In this document: positions 39,490 to 48,143 of the stretch, in pieces | How positions within the stretch are numbered: the first letter of the stretch is position 1 | Layout of the letters: the number at the start of each line of letters is the position of its first letter | NCBI GenBank assembly: GCA_964627455.1 | Contig: CAZVKC010000003.1 | Span: forward strand, 1 to 64,000 | Reading direction: 5' to 3' | Length of the DNA stretch: 64,000 bases | DNA from: F-183 sp964627455 | GTDB taxonomy: Bacteria; Acidobacteriota; Terriglobia; Bryobacterales; Bryobacteraceae | Made by a program: the position numbers and the translations under genes | Notes under the pieces: model-generated | The model's input: the letters and a program-made list of their open reading frames with translations, nothing else | Database searches by the model: none | What the model was told of the DNA's origin: nothing

Positions 39490-40281
39490 ATGAAACGTTC
39501 TGTCGTGCAAGTCGGGCTGATGTCGGCCTGCCTGCTTGTACTGTTCACGACCGGTTGTAAAAAGAAGGTCGCAGCCACTCCGCCGCCGCCGCCCCCGCCT
39601 GCTGCGAAGAGTGAACCGCCGCCGCCCCCGGCCGCCAAGCCCTCGATTTCGAGCTTTGCCGCCGAGCCGAGCAGCGTGGTGAAGGGTAGCCCGTCGACCT
39701 TGCGCTGGTCCGTTTCGGGCGCAAGCGACATTTCGATCGACCAGGGCGTTGGTTCGGTCCAGGCCAGCGGCACCCGCCAGGTGTATCCGTCCTCCGACAC
39801 CACCTATACGCTGATCGCCCGCGGGGTTGGTGGAACGTCCAGCGCCACCGTGACGGTTCGCGTGACCCAGCCGCAGGCTCCGCCGCCGCCTCCGCCGCCG
39901 ACCGCCCGCCGCAGCGCGAGCGAGTTCCTGTCGCAGGAAGTGAACGACGCGTTCTTCGACTATGACAAGTTCGACATCCGCGAAGACGCCCGCGGCGTGC
40001 TGACGTCCGACGCCGCTGCGCTGAAGCGTTTCTTCGGCGATGACAACTACACCGGCACCAACATCGTGATCGAAGGCCACTGCGACGAGCGTGGATCCGA
40101 CGCCTACAACGTGGCGCTCGGCGACAAGCGCGCCCAGGCCGCCCTCGACTTCCTGAAGGGTCTCGGCGTGGCCGAAAGCCGCATGAAGACGGTCAGCTAC
40201 GGCAAGGAACGTCCGCAGTGCGCCGAAGGCACCGAAGCGTGCTGGCAGAAGAATCGCCGGGTTCACTTCTCGGCGCAGTAA
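39490..40281 (+). CDS. pal: Peptidoglycan-associated lipoprotein with internal Ig-like domain
   Basis: 263 aa lipoprotein: signal peptide with lipobox LFTTGC, so Cys is lipidated. A proline-rich linker (PPPPPPPAAKSEPPPPPAAK) leads to an Ig-like beta domain at about 55-130 (ISSFAAEPSSVVKGSPSTLR, TYTLIARGVGGTSSATVTV), a second proline run, then the OmpA-C domain at about 145-263 (AFFDYDKFDIRED, IVIEGHCDERGSDAYNVALG) that binds peptidoglycan. Typical Pal has no Ig-like insertion. The ATG at 39490 has AGGAGG 10 bp upstream; a TTG nearer to it is unlikely to be the start. Confidence 0.92.
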   Translation: MKRSVVQVGLMSACLLVLFTTGCKKKVAATPPPPPPPAAKSEPPPPPAAKPSISSFAAEPSSVVKGSPSTLRWSVSGASDISIDQGVGSVQASGTRQVYPSSDTTYTLIARGVGGTSSATVTVRVTQPQAPPPPPPPTARRSASEFLSQEVNDAFFDYDKFDIREDARGVLTSDAAALKRFFGDDNYTGTNIVIEGHCDERGSDAYNVALGDKRAQAALDFLKGLGVAESRMKTVSYGKERPQCAEGTEACWQKNRRVHFSAQ

Positions 40282-40310
40282 CAGTTACACTATCGGATAA
40301 GACTGCTAGG

Positions 40311-40345
40311 GGCGAGGCGGACCTCATGGGTCCGGCCTCGCCTTT
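40311..40345 (+). terminator. Intrinsic-like terminator after pal
   Basis: GGCGAGGC (40311-40318) pairs with GCCTCGCC (40335-40342), and the inner GGACC (40319-40323) with GGTCC (40329-40333), leaving a 5-nt loop and a one-base bulge. TTT follows. A strong hairpin with a short T-run; partial readthrough into ybgF is likely. Confidence 0.6.
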
Positions 40346-40383
40346 GTGTATGCAGGGCTGTTATTGGGAGTAACTGAAATAGA

Positions 40384-41322
40384 ATGATGGGATTCAAGCG
40401 ATTTCTGACCGTGGCGCTGGTACTCCTTCCAGCCAGCGCGCCGCTGCTGCCGGCGCAAAACCAGAAGGATATGATCATCCAGATGCAGCGCGACATGTCG
40501 CTCATGCAGGAACAAATCCGAACGATGCAGCGGACCCAGGATGAGAAGTTCGCCGCCATCACGGAAAGCCTCCGGAACACGCTCGACCAGGTGAACCGGC
40601 TGAACGCGACGCTGGCCGTGACCCAGGCAACGCTCAACGAGAAACTGGGGGACATCACTAAGAACGTCAGCGCTCCGATATCGACGGTGGGAACCAAGGT
40701 CGACTCGATGGCCGACCAGTTCCAGAGCCTGTCCAATACGGTTGCGGATTTGAATTCGCGCATCGGGAAGTTAGACGCGAAGGTGGTCGAGTTGCAGAAG
40801 ATGATCCAGGTGATGCAGCAGCCGGTGGCTCCTCCGCCATCGACGGCCCCGGGCGGCGCGCCTGCCGCGGGAGGTTCCGCAACGCCGCCCCCGGCGGAGA
40901 AGCTGTACGATGACGCGCAGCGCGATTTTTCCGCGGGCAGCTACGATCTGGCGCTGCAGGGCTTTCAGGAGTATCTGAAGAACTACGGCACGAGCCAGCT
41001 GGCCGCTGACGCGCAGTTCTTCATCGGTGAGATTTTTTTCCGGCGCGATGACTTTGAAGGCGCGGTGAAGGAGTACAACAAAGTCATCGACAACTACGCA
41101 GATTCCAGCCGCGTCCCCAACGCCCGCTACATGAAGGGCGTGTCGTACCTCAAGCTGAGCCGCCGTTCAGACGCCAAGCGTGAGTTTCTGTACATTGTCG
41201 AGAAGTATCCCGGGCATCAATTGACGCCCAAGGCGAAGGATTACCTGAAGGTGCTTGGCGTCAACACGAGCCAGGCGCCTGCCGCCTCCGGAGCAAAGAA
41301 GACCGTTACTCGTAAGCGATAA
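40384..41322 (+). CDS. ybgF: Tol-pal system protein YbgF/CpoB
   Basis: 312 aa with a signal peptide (FLTVALVLLPASAPLLPA-QN), an N-terminal coiled coil at about 30-130 (MQRDMSLMQEQIRTMQRTQD), a Pro/Ala/Gly linker, and C-terminal TPRs at about 170-295 (KLYDDAQRDFSAGSYDLALQ, AADAQFFIGEIFFRRDDFEG). It matches CpoB/YbgF, which coordinates Tol with peptidoglycan synthesis. Last gene of the Tol cluster, 100 bp after pal beyond a terminator-like hairpin. Confidence 0.9.
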   Translation: MMGFKRFLTVALVLLPASAPLLPAQNQKDMIIQMQRDMSLMQEQIRTMQRTQDEKFAAITESLRNTLDQVNRLNATLAVTQATLNEKLGDITKNVSAPISTVGTKVDSMADQFQSLSNTVADLNSRIGKLDAKVVELQKMIQVMQQPVAPPPSTAPGGAPAAGGSATPPPAEKLYDDAQRDFSAGSYDLALQGFQEYLKNYGTSQLAADAQFFIGEIFFRRDDFEGAVKEYNKVIDNYADSSRVPNARYMKGVSYLKLSRRSDAKREFLYIVEKYPGHQLTPKAKDYLKVLGVNTSQAPAASGAKKTVTRKR

Positions 41323-41348
41323 GATTCCCCCTTCGTTTCCACATCATC

Positions 41349-42317
41349 GTGCGAACCACCTTTCTTTCTCTTTTCCTTCTGAGTAGCGCTGTTCTGTGTT
41401 CCGGCGGCGAGTTTCCGCGTTCTCTGTCCGCTTTTCCGGGGCGTACGCCTGTGCTCGACGGCGTGCTGAGCAACGGCGAGTGGGATGACGCCACGCAATT
41501 CTACGGCGTGTCCGACTGGACCCCGCAGTTTTCCCGCACGGTCGACCCCAAAGATCTTTCTTTGCACGGCTGGGTGAAACATGACGGCAAGCGTCTATAC
41601 TTTGCCTTCGAAATTACCGATGACGTTCTATATGGCATCGACACGCCGCGCTGGCTGCCGGACAACAATCCGAAAGCGCATGACCTGACGCGCGAAGGCT
41701 GGCCGTGGTTCGGTGACGAGATGGAACTGCTCATCAACGCCGCCAACAAGTGGAACGAGAACGAGAGCGCAGCCGGAGACGGATCGTCGTGGCAGATGGT
41801 CTGCAACCTCACCAAGTCGCGGTTGGGAGGAGTCGGCAAAGGGGGATTGCTGGAAGGCGAGCCCCGCAGCAAGGAAAGCGCCTGGAACACGTATCGCCGC
41901 TGGATCGAGACGGGCGCGATGGAAGCTGTCGCGAAGCCGAAGCCGGGCGGCAAGGGCTACATCATTGAATGGGCGGTGAGCTTCGATCCCTGCCTGGAAG
42001 TCGAGCCTGGCAAGTTTTATACGCCCGTGATGGGAAACCGCGCGATGGGGTTGAACATCGCACTGGGCGATCTGGACGAAAAAGAAAGAGGAGCCGGCAA
42101 CTTCGGGAACTTCCATCACGAAGATTGGTTCGCCGGCCAGAAAGACCTTCGGACCCAACTACGCCAATGGGGAACACTATGGATCATGTCAGGGGAGAAG
42201 CCGCTGCCCGAGAAGCCGGCAGCGCGAGCAACCCAGCAACAGAAGAAACAGGCAGCACCCAAGAAGCAGCAACCGGCGTCCGCGAGCCCAAAACCTACCC
42301 GGAAATCGCTCAGATGA
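41349..42317 (+). CDS. Exported CBM9-like (DOMON-type) sugar-binding protein
   Basis: 322 aa from a GTG, with a signal peptide (FLSLFLLSSAVLCSGG). The body is a carbohydrate-binding module family 9-like beta-sandwich: TPVLDGVLSNGEWDDATQFY, LSLHGWVKHDGKRLYFAFEI, GDEMELLINAANKWNENE, KGYIIEWAVSFDPCLEV. A lysine/alanine/proline-rich tail follows (QQKKQAAPKKQQPASASPKP). It binds sugars outside the cytoplasm or is a cell-surface domain. The stop overlaps the start of the DeoC-like gene (ATGA at 42314-42317), so an exported and a cytoplasmic protein are made from one coupled message. Confidence 0.75.
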   Translation: MRTTFLSLFLLSSAVLCSGGEFPRSLSAFPGRTPVLDGVLSNGEWDDATQFYGVSDWTPQFSRTVDPKDLSLHGWVKHDGKRLYFAFEITDDVLYGIDTPRWLPDNNPKAHDLTREGWPWFGDEMELLINAANKWNENESAAGDGSSWQMVCNLTKSRLGGVGKGGLLEGEPRSKESAWNTYRRWIETGAMEAVAKPKPGGKGYIIEWAVSFDPCLEVEPGKFYTPVMGNRAMGLNIALGDLDEKERGAGNFGNFHHEDWFAGQKDLRTQLRQWGTLWIMSGEKPLPEKPAARATQQQKKQAAPKKQQPASASPKPTRKSLR

Positions 42318-43003
42318 TCGATCTCCATCTGCTCGATCCGATGATTCCGGAAGAGCAGGTGGCGGCGATGTGCGAACGAGCCAAGCGGTACGGACTGGCC
42401 ACGGTGATCGCCCGGCCTTCGGACGCGCAGTTGGCGGCCAAGTGGCTATCGGACTTTCCCTGCGGATCATTCATTCCCGGCGACCTGCCGACAGCCGTCA
42501 AGTTGTACCTGATGCGCGACCTGCTGAGCCGCGGAGCGCGCGAATTCACGGCGGCCATCAACGCCGGCAAGCTGGTGTCCCGGCAGTTCCAGTATCTGGA
42601 ACTCGAACTTCTGCAGATGCAGCAGCAGTGCAAGGAGGCGGGCGTCAAACTCAAGGTCACGCTCGAACTCGAGACGTTGACGCAGGACCTGAAAGTCATC
42701 GCCTGCAAGATCCTCAAGCGGGCCGAGGTCGATTATTGCCGCGTATCCTCGAACACGGCTGCAACCGACGAGGACATCGCATTCCTGCGCGAACGGCTGG
42801 GATCCGTGGTGCAGATCGACGCAGGCGGCGATGTACGCTCGCTCGATGAGGCCAAGCGCTTGTTCCGAGCCGGAGTGGCGCGATTCTCCAGCCGCTATCC
42901 CTGGACCATGCTGGAAGGCTGGAAGACCGAGATCGCCGCGCGAGAGAAAGCCGAGAAGGAAGCCGCGGCGGCCGCAGCCCAACCTCCCGCACCAACAGAG
43001 TGA
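42314..43003 (+). CDS. DeoC-like (DERA-fold) protein lacking catalytic lysines
   Basis: 229 aa. The fold follows deoxyribose-phosphate aldolase: MIDLHLLDPMIPEEQVAAMC, AKRYGLATVIARPSDAQLAA, GVKLKVTLELETLTQDLKVI. Key residues are changed. Where DeoC has FVKTSTG (Schiff-base lysine) this has DYCRVSSNTA with Arg143, and where it has VKASGG this has QIDAGGD (Ile168). The histidine of IDHTLL is Leu5 (IDLHLL). So it is unlikely to be an aldolase and is probably a pseudo-enzyme, binding protein or enzyme with a new reaction. I chose ATG 42314 because it overlaps the CBM9 stop (ATGA) and begins at the DERA start; a longer upstream frame gives an Arg-rich extension. Confidence 0.75.
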   Translation: MIDLHLLDPMIPEEQVAAMCERAKRYGLATVIARPSDAQLAAKWLSDFPCGSFIPGDLPTAVKLYLMRDLLSRGAREFTAAINAGKLVSRQFQYLELELLQMQQQCKEAGVKLKVTLELETLTQDLKVIACKILKRAEVDYCRVSSNTAATDEDIAFLRERLGSVVQIDAGGDVRSLDEAKRLFRAGVARFSSRYPWTMLEGWKTEIAAREKAEKEAAAAAAQPPAPTE

Positions 43004-43068
43004 GGGGAGCGGAGTCCCGCGGCTCCGTTATAATACAAGGTCCGGATTCACCCGCTGCCTGAACGATC

Positions 43069-45717
43069 ATGTCGACCCTCAGCAAGATCGGCGCCTACGA
43101 GATCCTCTCGGAACTCGGGCAGGGGGGATTCGGCAAGGTTTTCAAAGCTTTCGACCCCAAAGTCGGCCGCGAAGTCGCAATCAAGGTTCTGACAGCGTCC
43201 GGCGATCCTTCGGTGGTATCGCGCTTCCGTGTCGAAGCCACCGCGGCAGGAAACCTGCGCCACAAGAACATCATCACCATTTACGAATTCGGTGAAGAGG
43301 GTTCGCTGTATTACCTCGTCACCGAATATTTGCGTGGCCGCGACCTGGCGCACATCCTGCAGTCCGGCACGCCACTGAGCGTGTTCGACACGGTGAACAT
43401 CATGAACCAGGTGGCGCAGGGGTTGCATTATGCGCACGAGCACCAGGTGGTCCACCGCGACGTCAAGCCGGGCAACATCATGCTGCTCGACGACGGGTCA
43501 GTCAAGATCATGGATTTTGGCATCGCCCGTCTCTCCGGCACGGATCAGCATCGCCTGACGAAGAGCGGCATGCTGGTCGGGACCCTTCTGTACATGGCGC
43601 CGGAACAGTTCGTCGATACGCCGAACGATGCGCTTTGCGACATCTGGGCTTATGGCGTGATGTACTACGAACTCCTCGCGCGGGTGCATCCGTTCGAAGC
43701 ACCCGACCAGGCGTCGATCATGTACAAAATCACGACAGCGAATCCGCCGCCGATCCGCACCTACCGGCCGGATTGCCCGCCGGAACTCGAGCAGATCGTG
43801 ATGCGGCTGCTGTCGAAGAATCGCGAAGCCCGGTATCAGACGCTTGAAGACGTGGTGTTCGACACCGAGCCTTTGCTGTCGCACTTGCGCAAGGAACGCG
43901 CCCGCCAATTGCACGCGTCCGCGGAGACGCTCATCGCCGGCGAGCAGTTCGAACAGGCGCAGCAGACGATACGGCAGATCCTGGAACTGGATCCTTCGGA
44001 CCGGCAGGCGAGAGAATGGCGTGATCAGATCCGCCAGCAACAGCGATCTTCGACCCTGGCGCCCAAGATCGGCGAGTTGCTGAAGTCCGCGGAGTTCGAG
44101 ATTTCGCAGAAGCAGTACACGCGGGCGATCGAAATCGTCAGTTCGGCATTGCAGTTGGATCCCGGGAATCCGCGGCTGCAGACGCAGTTGCAGAGACTGC
44201 GGCAGGATCAACAGGCGCATCAGGCGGTGCAGCAACTGCTGGCGCAGGCAAGACAGGATTTCGAAGCGGGCCGGCTGACCGATGCGCTTTTCCGGGCAAC
44301 CGAGGCGGCATCGAAGAGCGGCAGCAGCGCCGCCGACCCGGAGGCCGAGCGCCTTGCGGGACAGATCCGCGTGGCGATGGCGGAACGGGACCGCACGCTG
44401 AAGTTGCAGGCCACGTTGAAGCGGGCAGACGAACTTGCGGAACAATCCGATCTCGACGCAGCGATCGAACTCCTGGTAAGCCAGGCCAGAGATTTTCCAG
44501 GCGAGTCGCAGCTAGCCAAACGCCTGCGCGAACTGCAGGCAGAGCGCGAGGCACAGCGAAAACAGCAGGAAGTCGCATCGCATTTGAGCACTGCCCGGCA
44601 GTTGCTGGAGACCGCCCGCATCGAAGAGGCGCTGCAGTTGCTCGAGCAGTTGCATGCGCAGGTCCCCAACCAGACGGCGATTACCGAATTGCTGGCGTTC
44701 ACCAAGGCGGAAGCGGCCAAGAAGCAGGAGGCCGCCTGGATCGAGAAGAAGGGGCGCGAGGCATGGGGACTTGCGAAGCAGGGGCAATTCGAGGAATCGC
44801 TTCGCATCATCGATGAAGTTGTGAAGGCGCATCCGGACGCGGAAGGAATGGCGAGAGTCCGAAGCGCAGTGGCGAAGCTTCGCGCCGAATCGACAGCCCA
44901 GAGGCTGGCGGCGCCCGATCCGTTGTCAGGGAGTTCCCCATGGATTGCGGGTCCGCCACAGCCGCAGCCGGCGGCGCCCAGTGTTGCGCCCGCGACAGTT
45001 GTGCCTGCTCCTGCACAACCTGAGCAACGCCGTTCCCTGCTGATACCGGCTTTGGCGGCAGTCGTGGTCCTCGGTGCTGTGGGTGGATACTTCGCGTTGC
45101 GCACACATCCATCCCCCACGGTTGAACAGAAGCCAGTCCAGGCATCGACGGGGCAGCCCGTGGCGGAAAGCAAAGGAGTCCCACAGTGGCCTGACCTGCC
45201 AAAGCAACAACAACCCGTGCGTGAGGAGCCGAAGAAGCCCGGCGCGGCGGACACAAAAGACAAGAAGCCACGGGCCGAAGCAACGAGCAGCCAGCAGGCG
45301 CCGCCACAACGGCCGCAGCAGGAACAGGAAAAGCCGCGCGAGCTTGCCGCAGCGAAAGTCGACGCGCCGAAAGTGGAACCACCAAGAGAAGAACCTGCTC
45401 CTGCGCCTCCACCGAAGCCAGCGCCAGTCACCATTCGCAAGGTATGGAACGGAGACGATGCCGGCCAGTTGCGCTGGCGGACTCCTCTCCTGCCAGGCGC
45501 AACAGTGGATCTCACCCGCGCGTCCGGCATGGAAGGCGGTACGAAGTTCCCCTGGGTCACAGAAACAAAAGTTCGCGTTCGTGTCATTTCGCCTGCAAGC
45601 GGCGTGGCCATCGATGTCCAGCCATCCGCCGCGAATGACTGGAACCTGATCCGCATCCGCAACACCACGGGACAGGCAATCCAAGTCGTCACGCTCGCGT
45701 GGGAAATACCGCAATAG
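43069..45717 (+). CDS. Receptor-like Ser/Thr protein kinase with TPRs and C-terminal extracellular domain
   Basis: 882 aa. The kinase domain (about 10-275) is intact: GQGGFGKV loop, Lys39 in VAIKV, HRDVKPGN (residues 129-136), DFGIA, APEQ. Residues about 275-625 are TPR-like helical repeats (HASAETLIAGEQFEQAQQTI, RAIEIVSSALQLDPGN, LSTARQLLETARIEEALQLL). One membrane segment lies near 656-678 (SLLIPALAAVVVLGAVGGYF). A Pro/Lys/Glu-rich linker leads to a C-terminal beta domain of about 90 residues (VTIRKVWNGDDAGQLRWRTP). It is a membrane PknB/Hanks-type receptor kinase. It starts 65 bp after the DeoC-like gene and ends 30 bp before the caspase-like gene. Confidence 0.9.
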   Translation: MSTLSKIGAYEILSELGQGGFGKVFKAFDPKVGREVAIKVLTASGDPSVVSRFRVEATAAGNLRHKNIITIYEFGEEGSLYYLVTEYLRGRDLAHILQSGTPLSVFDTVNIMNQVAQGLHYAHEHQVVHRDVKPGNIMLLDDGSVKIMDFGIARLSGTDQHRLTKSGMLVGTLLYMAPEQFVDTPNDALCDIWAYGVMYYELLARVHPFEAPDQASIMYKITTANPPPIRTYRPDCPPELEQIVMRLLSKNREARYQTLEDVVFDTEPLLSHLRKERARQLHASAETLIAGEQFEQAQQTIRQILELDPSDRQAREWRDQIRQQQRSSTLAPKIGELLKSAEFEISQKQYTRAIEIVSSALQLDPGNPRLQTQLQRLRQDQQAHQAVQQLLAQARQDFEAGRLTDALFRATEAASKSGSSAADPEAERLAGQIRVAMAERDRTLKLQATLKRADELAEQSDLDAAIELLVSQARDFPGESQLAKRLRELQAEREAQRKQQEVASHLSTARQLLETARIEEALQLLEQLHAQVPNQTAITELLAFTKAEAAKKQEAAWIEKKGREAWGLAKQGQFEESLRIIDEVVKAHPDAEGMARVRSAVAKLRAESTAQRLAAPDPLSGSSPWIAGPPQPQPAAPSVAPATVVPAPAQPEQRRSLLIPALAAVVVLGAVGGYFALRTHPSPTVEQKPVQASTGQPVAESKGVPQWPDLPKQQQPVREEPKKPGAADTKDKKPRAEATSSQQAPPQRPQQEQEKPRELAAAKVDAPKVEPPREEPAPAPPPKPAPVTIRKVWNGDDAGQLRWRTPLLPGATVDLTRASGMEGGTKFPWVTETKVRVRVISPASGVAIDVQPSAANDWNLIRIRNTTGQAIQVVTLAWEIPQ

Positions 45718-45747
45718 CATTTGCCGGGAAACGATATATTGGTGCTG

Positions 45748-47334
45748 ATGCTGCACCGCGGTCTTTCGGCTGTCGTGTTCTGTTTGTCGATCTCCTGCCG
45801 TGTTTTCACCGCACAGGCATCGGAAGCTTCAGCGTGCCGCGCGCTTCTGATCGGCAACACCGCGTATCAGACTCTGCCGCAAGTTCCGTCCGCTGTCCTG
45901 GATCTCGATCTGTTGCGCGCCCGGCTCACTCGTGCAGGCTGTGATTCGGACCGGATCCGCGAGGTCCGCAACGCGCCCACTGAAGAATTGCGGCGCGTGA
46001 TTGAATCCGAATTCATTCCATCGGTTTCGGAAGGCGACGTCGTGATCTTCTACTTCGCGGGACGCGCGATGCAGGCGGAGGAAGCGAACTACCTGCTCGG
46101 CACGGATTTCGCAGCGAAAGCCGACATCGAGATCCGCGACGCAGCGTATCTGCTGAACCGCGCGCAGACGCGACTGCAGGGACGGAAACCATCGCTTGTT
46201 CTGATGCTGGTCGACGGCGCCTACGAAGACCAGAGCCTGGCCGCCGTGCCGGGTTTCGCGCCCGGACTCGCCGAGAGCAAAGATGTCAGCGGCAGCATCG
46301 TGATTTTCTCCGCAGCCAAGGATCAGCCGCTACCAACGGCAGCAGCCAACCAAGCCAGCCTGCTCGCCCGCACATTCAGCGACCTGATTCTGCGTCCCGG
46401 CGTCACGATGTTCGAGTTGACGGCAGCCGTCAAAGCAACGGTGGAAAGCGCTTCGGGAGGATCACAGCGGCCCTACACGTTCGTCAATTACGCAGGCAAC
46501 TTCCGTTTCATCGAGCCGCCTCCGCCCGCGGCGCCTCCGCCGCCCAAGACAGAAACGAAAATTGTGGTCATCGAGCGCAAGAACCGCAGGCAGCACAAAG
46601 ACGACCGCGAATACTACGTGCTGATCCCCAAGGGGACTTTTCAAATGGGCTGCACGCCGGACACAGAGAGCGAATGCGAAGCGCACGAGAAACCCCGGCA
46701 CAAGGTCGAGATCACGCAGGATTTCTGGCTGGGAGAGAACGAAGTGCAGGTTGCGTCGTACCAACGCTTCGTGAAACTGAACGGGCTCAAAATGCATGGC
46801 GCGCCGGCCGGATTCGACTGGAAGCGGGACTCCATTCCAATCGTGATGGTCCCGTGGGAGAAAGCCTCCCAGTACTGCGCGTGGCTTGGCGGCAGACTGC
46901 CGACAGAAGCCGAGTGGGAGTACGCGGTGCGTGCGGGCGATGAGAACTCCGCGTTCCCAATGAAGGATTTCTCGACGGCGCGGGATGCGGCAAACTTCAA
47001 GGGCGTGAGCGGTAACGACACCTATGACTGGGTCGCGCCGGTGCAGAAGTTCAACAAGAATGCGTTCGGCGTGTACGACATGTCGGGCAACGTCTGGGAG
47101 TGGGTCGCGGACTGGTACAGCCCGACGTATTATTCCGAAGTTCCGAACGGCGTCCAGAATCCGGCCGGCCCTGCATCCGGCAAGGAACACGTCATTCGAG
47201 GCGGATCTTTCGACAGCGATCCCCGGCGTCACCTTCGCCTTTCGTACCGCGACAAGTCCGGCCGCGCGGAAAACAAGATCGGGTTCCGGTGCCTGCTTCC
47301 GGCGACGAACGCAATTGACTCAAAGTTGAACTAA
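45748..47334 (+). CDS. Exported pseudo-caspase (C14 fold) fused to SUMF1/FGE-like domain
   Basis: 528 aa with a hydrophobic N-terminus (signal, ending near FTAQA). Residues about 30-245 have the caspase/orthocaspase pattern: CRALLIGNTAYQTLPQV, DLLRARLTRAGCDSDRI, SEGDVVIFYFAGRAM, LVLMLVDGAYED. The protease dyad is missing: the usual G-H-G is Gly105-Arg106-Ala107 and the usual D-x-C is Asp156-Gly157-Ala158. A proline-rich linker leads to a SUMF1/FGE domain at about 290-515 (YYVLIPKGTFQMGCTPDTES, GRLPTEAEWEYAVRAG, FGVYDMSGNVWEWVADW, VIRGGSFDSDPRRHLRLSYR). FGE catalytic cysteines are also absent near GGSF. So both domains look like binding modules. It sits just downstream of the receptor kinase. 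A GTG at 45742 is also possible as start. Confidence 0.82.
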   Translation: MLHRGLSAVVFCLSISCRVFTAQASEASACRALLIGNTAYQTLPQVPSAVLDLDLLRARLTRAGCDSDRIREVRNAPTEELRRVIESEFIPSVSEGDVVIFYFAGRAMQAEEANYLLGTDFAAKADIEIRDAAYLLNRAQTRLQGRKPSLVLMLVDGAYEDQSLAAVPGFAPGLAESKDVSGSIVIFSAAKDQPLPTAAANQASLLARTFSDLILRPGVTMFELTAAVKATVESASGGSQRPYTFVNYAGNFRFIEPPPPAAPPPPKTETKIVVIERKNRRQHKDDREYYVLIPKGTFQMGCTPDTESECEAHEKPRHKVEITQDFWLGENEVQVASYQRFVKLNGLKMHGAPAGFDWKRDSIPIVMVPWEKASQYCAWLGGRLPTEAEWEYAVRAGDENSAFPMKDFSTARDAANFKGVSGNDTYDWVAPVQKFNKNAFGVYDMSGNVWEWVADWYSPTYYSEVPNGVQNPAGPASGKEHVIRGGSFDSDPRRHLRLSYRDKSGRAENKIGFRCLLPATNAIDSKLN

Positions 47335-47478
47335 CTTCGCGCATTCCTGACAGGAAAGAGTGATAATCGAACTGGAGATTGCGGGGCTGGGCCGAAGCTT
47401 TCTCTCTTTCGACCCGTGGCGTCGCTTTCCAGAACAGGCGATGGACGAGGTATCCACCGTCAGAAAGAGGACCCTTCT

Positions 47479-48111
47479 ATGCTGCACTTCAACAAAGCGG
47501 CAGGCCTGACAGCGGTTCTGACATTGTTTGTAGGGCTTCATGCGTTTGGCCAGGTTGCGTATCTGGCCAAAGGTAATCAGGAAGTCAATGTGTTTGGCGG
47601 TTTGAGCTATGGGCTCGACAGTTGGCGCGGCAGTTTCGGCGGCAACTATGCTTACGCATTCAATAAGTACGTGATGACCTATGGAGAGTACAGTTACTTT
47701 CCGGGCATCAATCGCAGGATCGGTGAGATCCGCAACTCGGCAGGCAACGTGATTTCGACTGGCGGCGTCGTGTCGATTCCTTTCCAGGATGTGCATGGCG
47801 GCGTCCACTTGAGGCTCCCCGTTTTTCCGGAAAAGAGAATCGTTCCATATCTCGCAGGGGGCGTGGGTTGGCTGGGCGCGAAAGAGTCCGGTTCCTTGCA
47901 GGTCCGGCAGGGGAACATCTTCGTCCCATTCCCGTATGAGTTCGAATCCAAGGGCTTCGCGGTGAACGGAGGCGGAGGCATGCGCTTCTATCTGTCGGGC
48001 AACGGCAGATTCGGCATACGGCTGGAGGCCAAGATCTACAAGCCCACCAGCGGTGACAACACATCAACATTCGGCAAGATCTCTCTCGGCATCTTCTACC
48101 AGTTCCAATAA
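47479..48111 (+). CDS. Outer-membrane beta-barrel (OmpA/OmpW-like, porin family) protein
   Basis: 210 aa with a signal peptide (AAGLTAVLTLFVGLHAFGQ) and alternating amphipathic strands ending in an aromatic (SLGIFYQFQ), typical of an 8-strand outer-membrane barrel (NVFGGLSYGLDSWRGSFGGN, AFNKYVMTYGEYSYFPGINR, RIVPYLAGGVGWLGAK). The ATG has AGAGGA about 8 bp upstream; an upstream in-frame start is less likely. Separated by 144 bp from the pseudo-caspase gene and 32 bp from the giant SBBP gene. Role unknown. Confidence 0.82.
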   Translation: MLHFNKAAGLTAVLTLFVGLHAFGQVAYLAKGNQEVNVFGGLSYGLDSWRGSFGGNYAYAFNKYVMTYGEYSYFPGINRRIGEIRNSAGNVISTGGVVSIPFQDVHGGVHLRLPVFPEKRIVPYLAGGVGWLGAKESGSLQVRQGNIFVPFPYEFESKGFAVNGGGGMRFYLSGNGRFGIRLEAKIYKPTSGDNTSTFGKISLGIFYQFQ

Positions 48112-48143
48112 ACAGTCCAGCGATCCATCACGGGGGCGCGAGT

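Noticed and set aside
43029..43034. TATAAT upstream of the kinase gene as a promoter
   Set aside because: A consensus -10 hexamer is present but no -35 box at 16-18 bp; not enough to call.
43069..47334. Kinase/pseudo-caspase pair as a phage-defence system
   Set aside because: Both proteins appear to be envelope proteins and the protease is dead; no nuclease, toxin or mobile-element gene is nearby.
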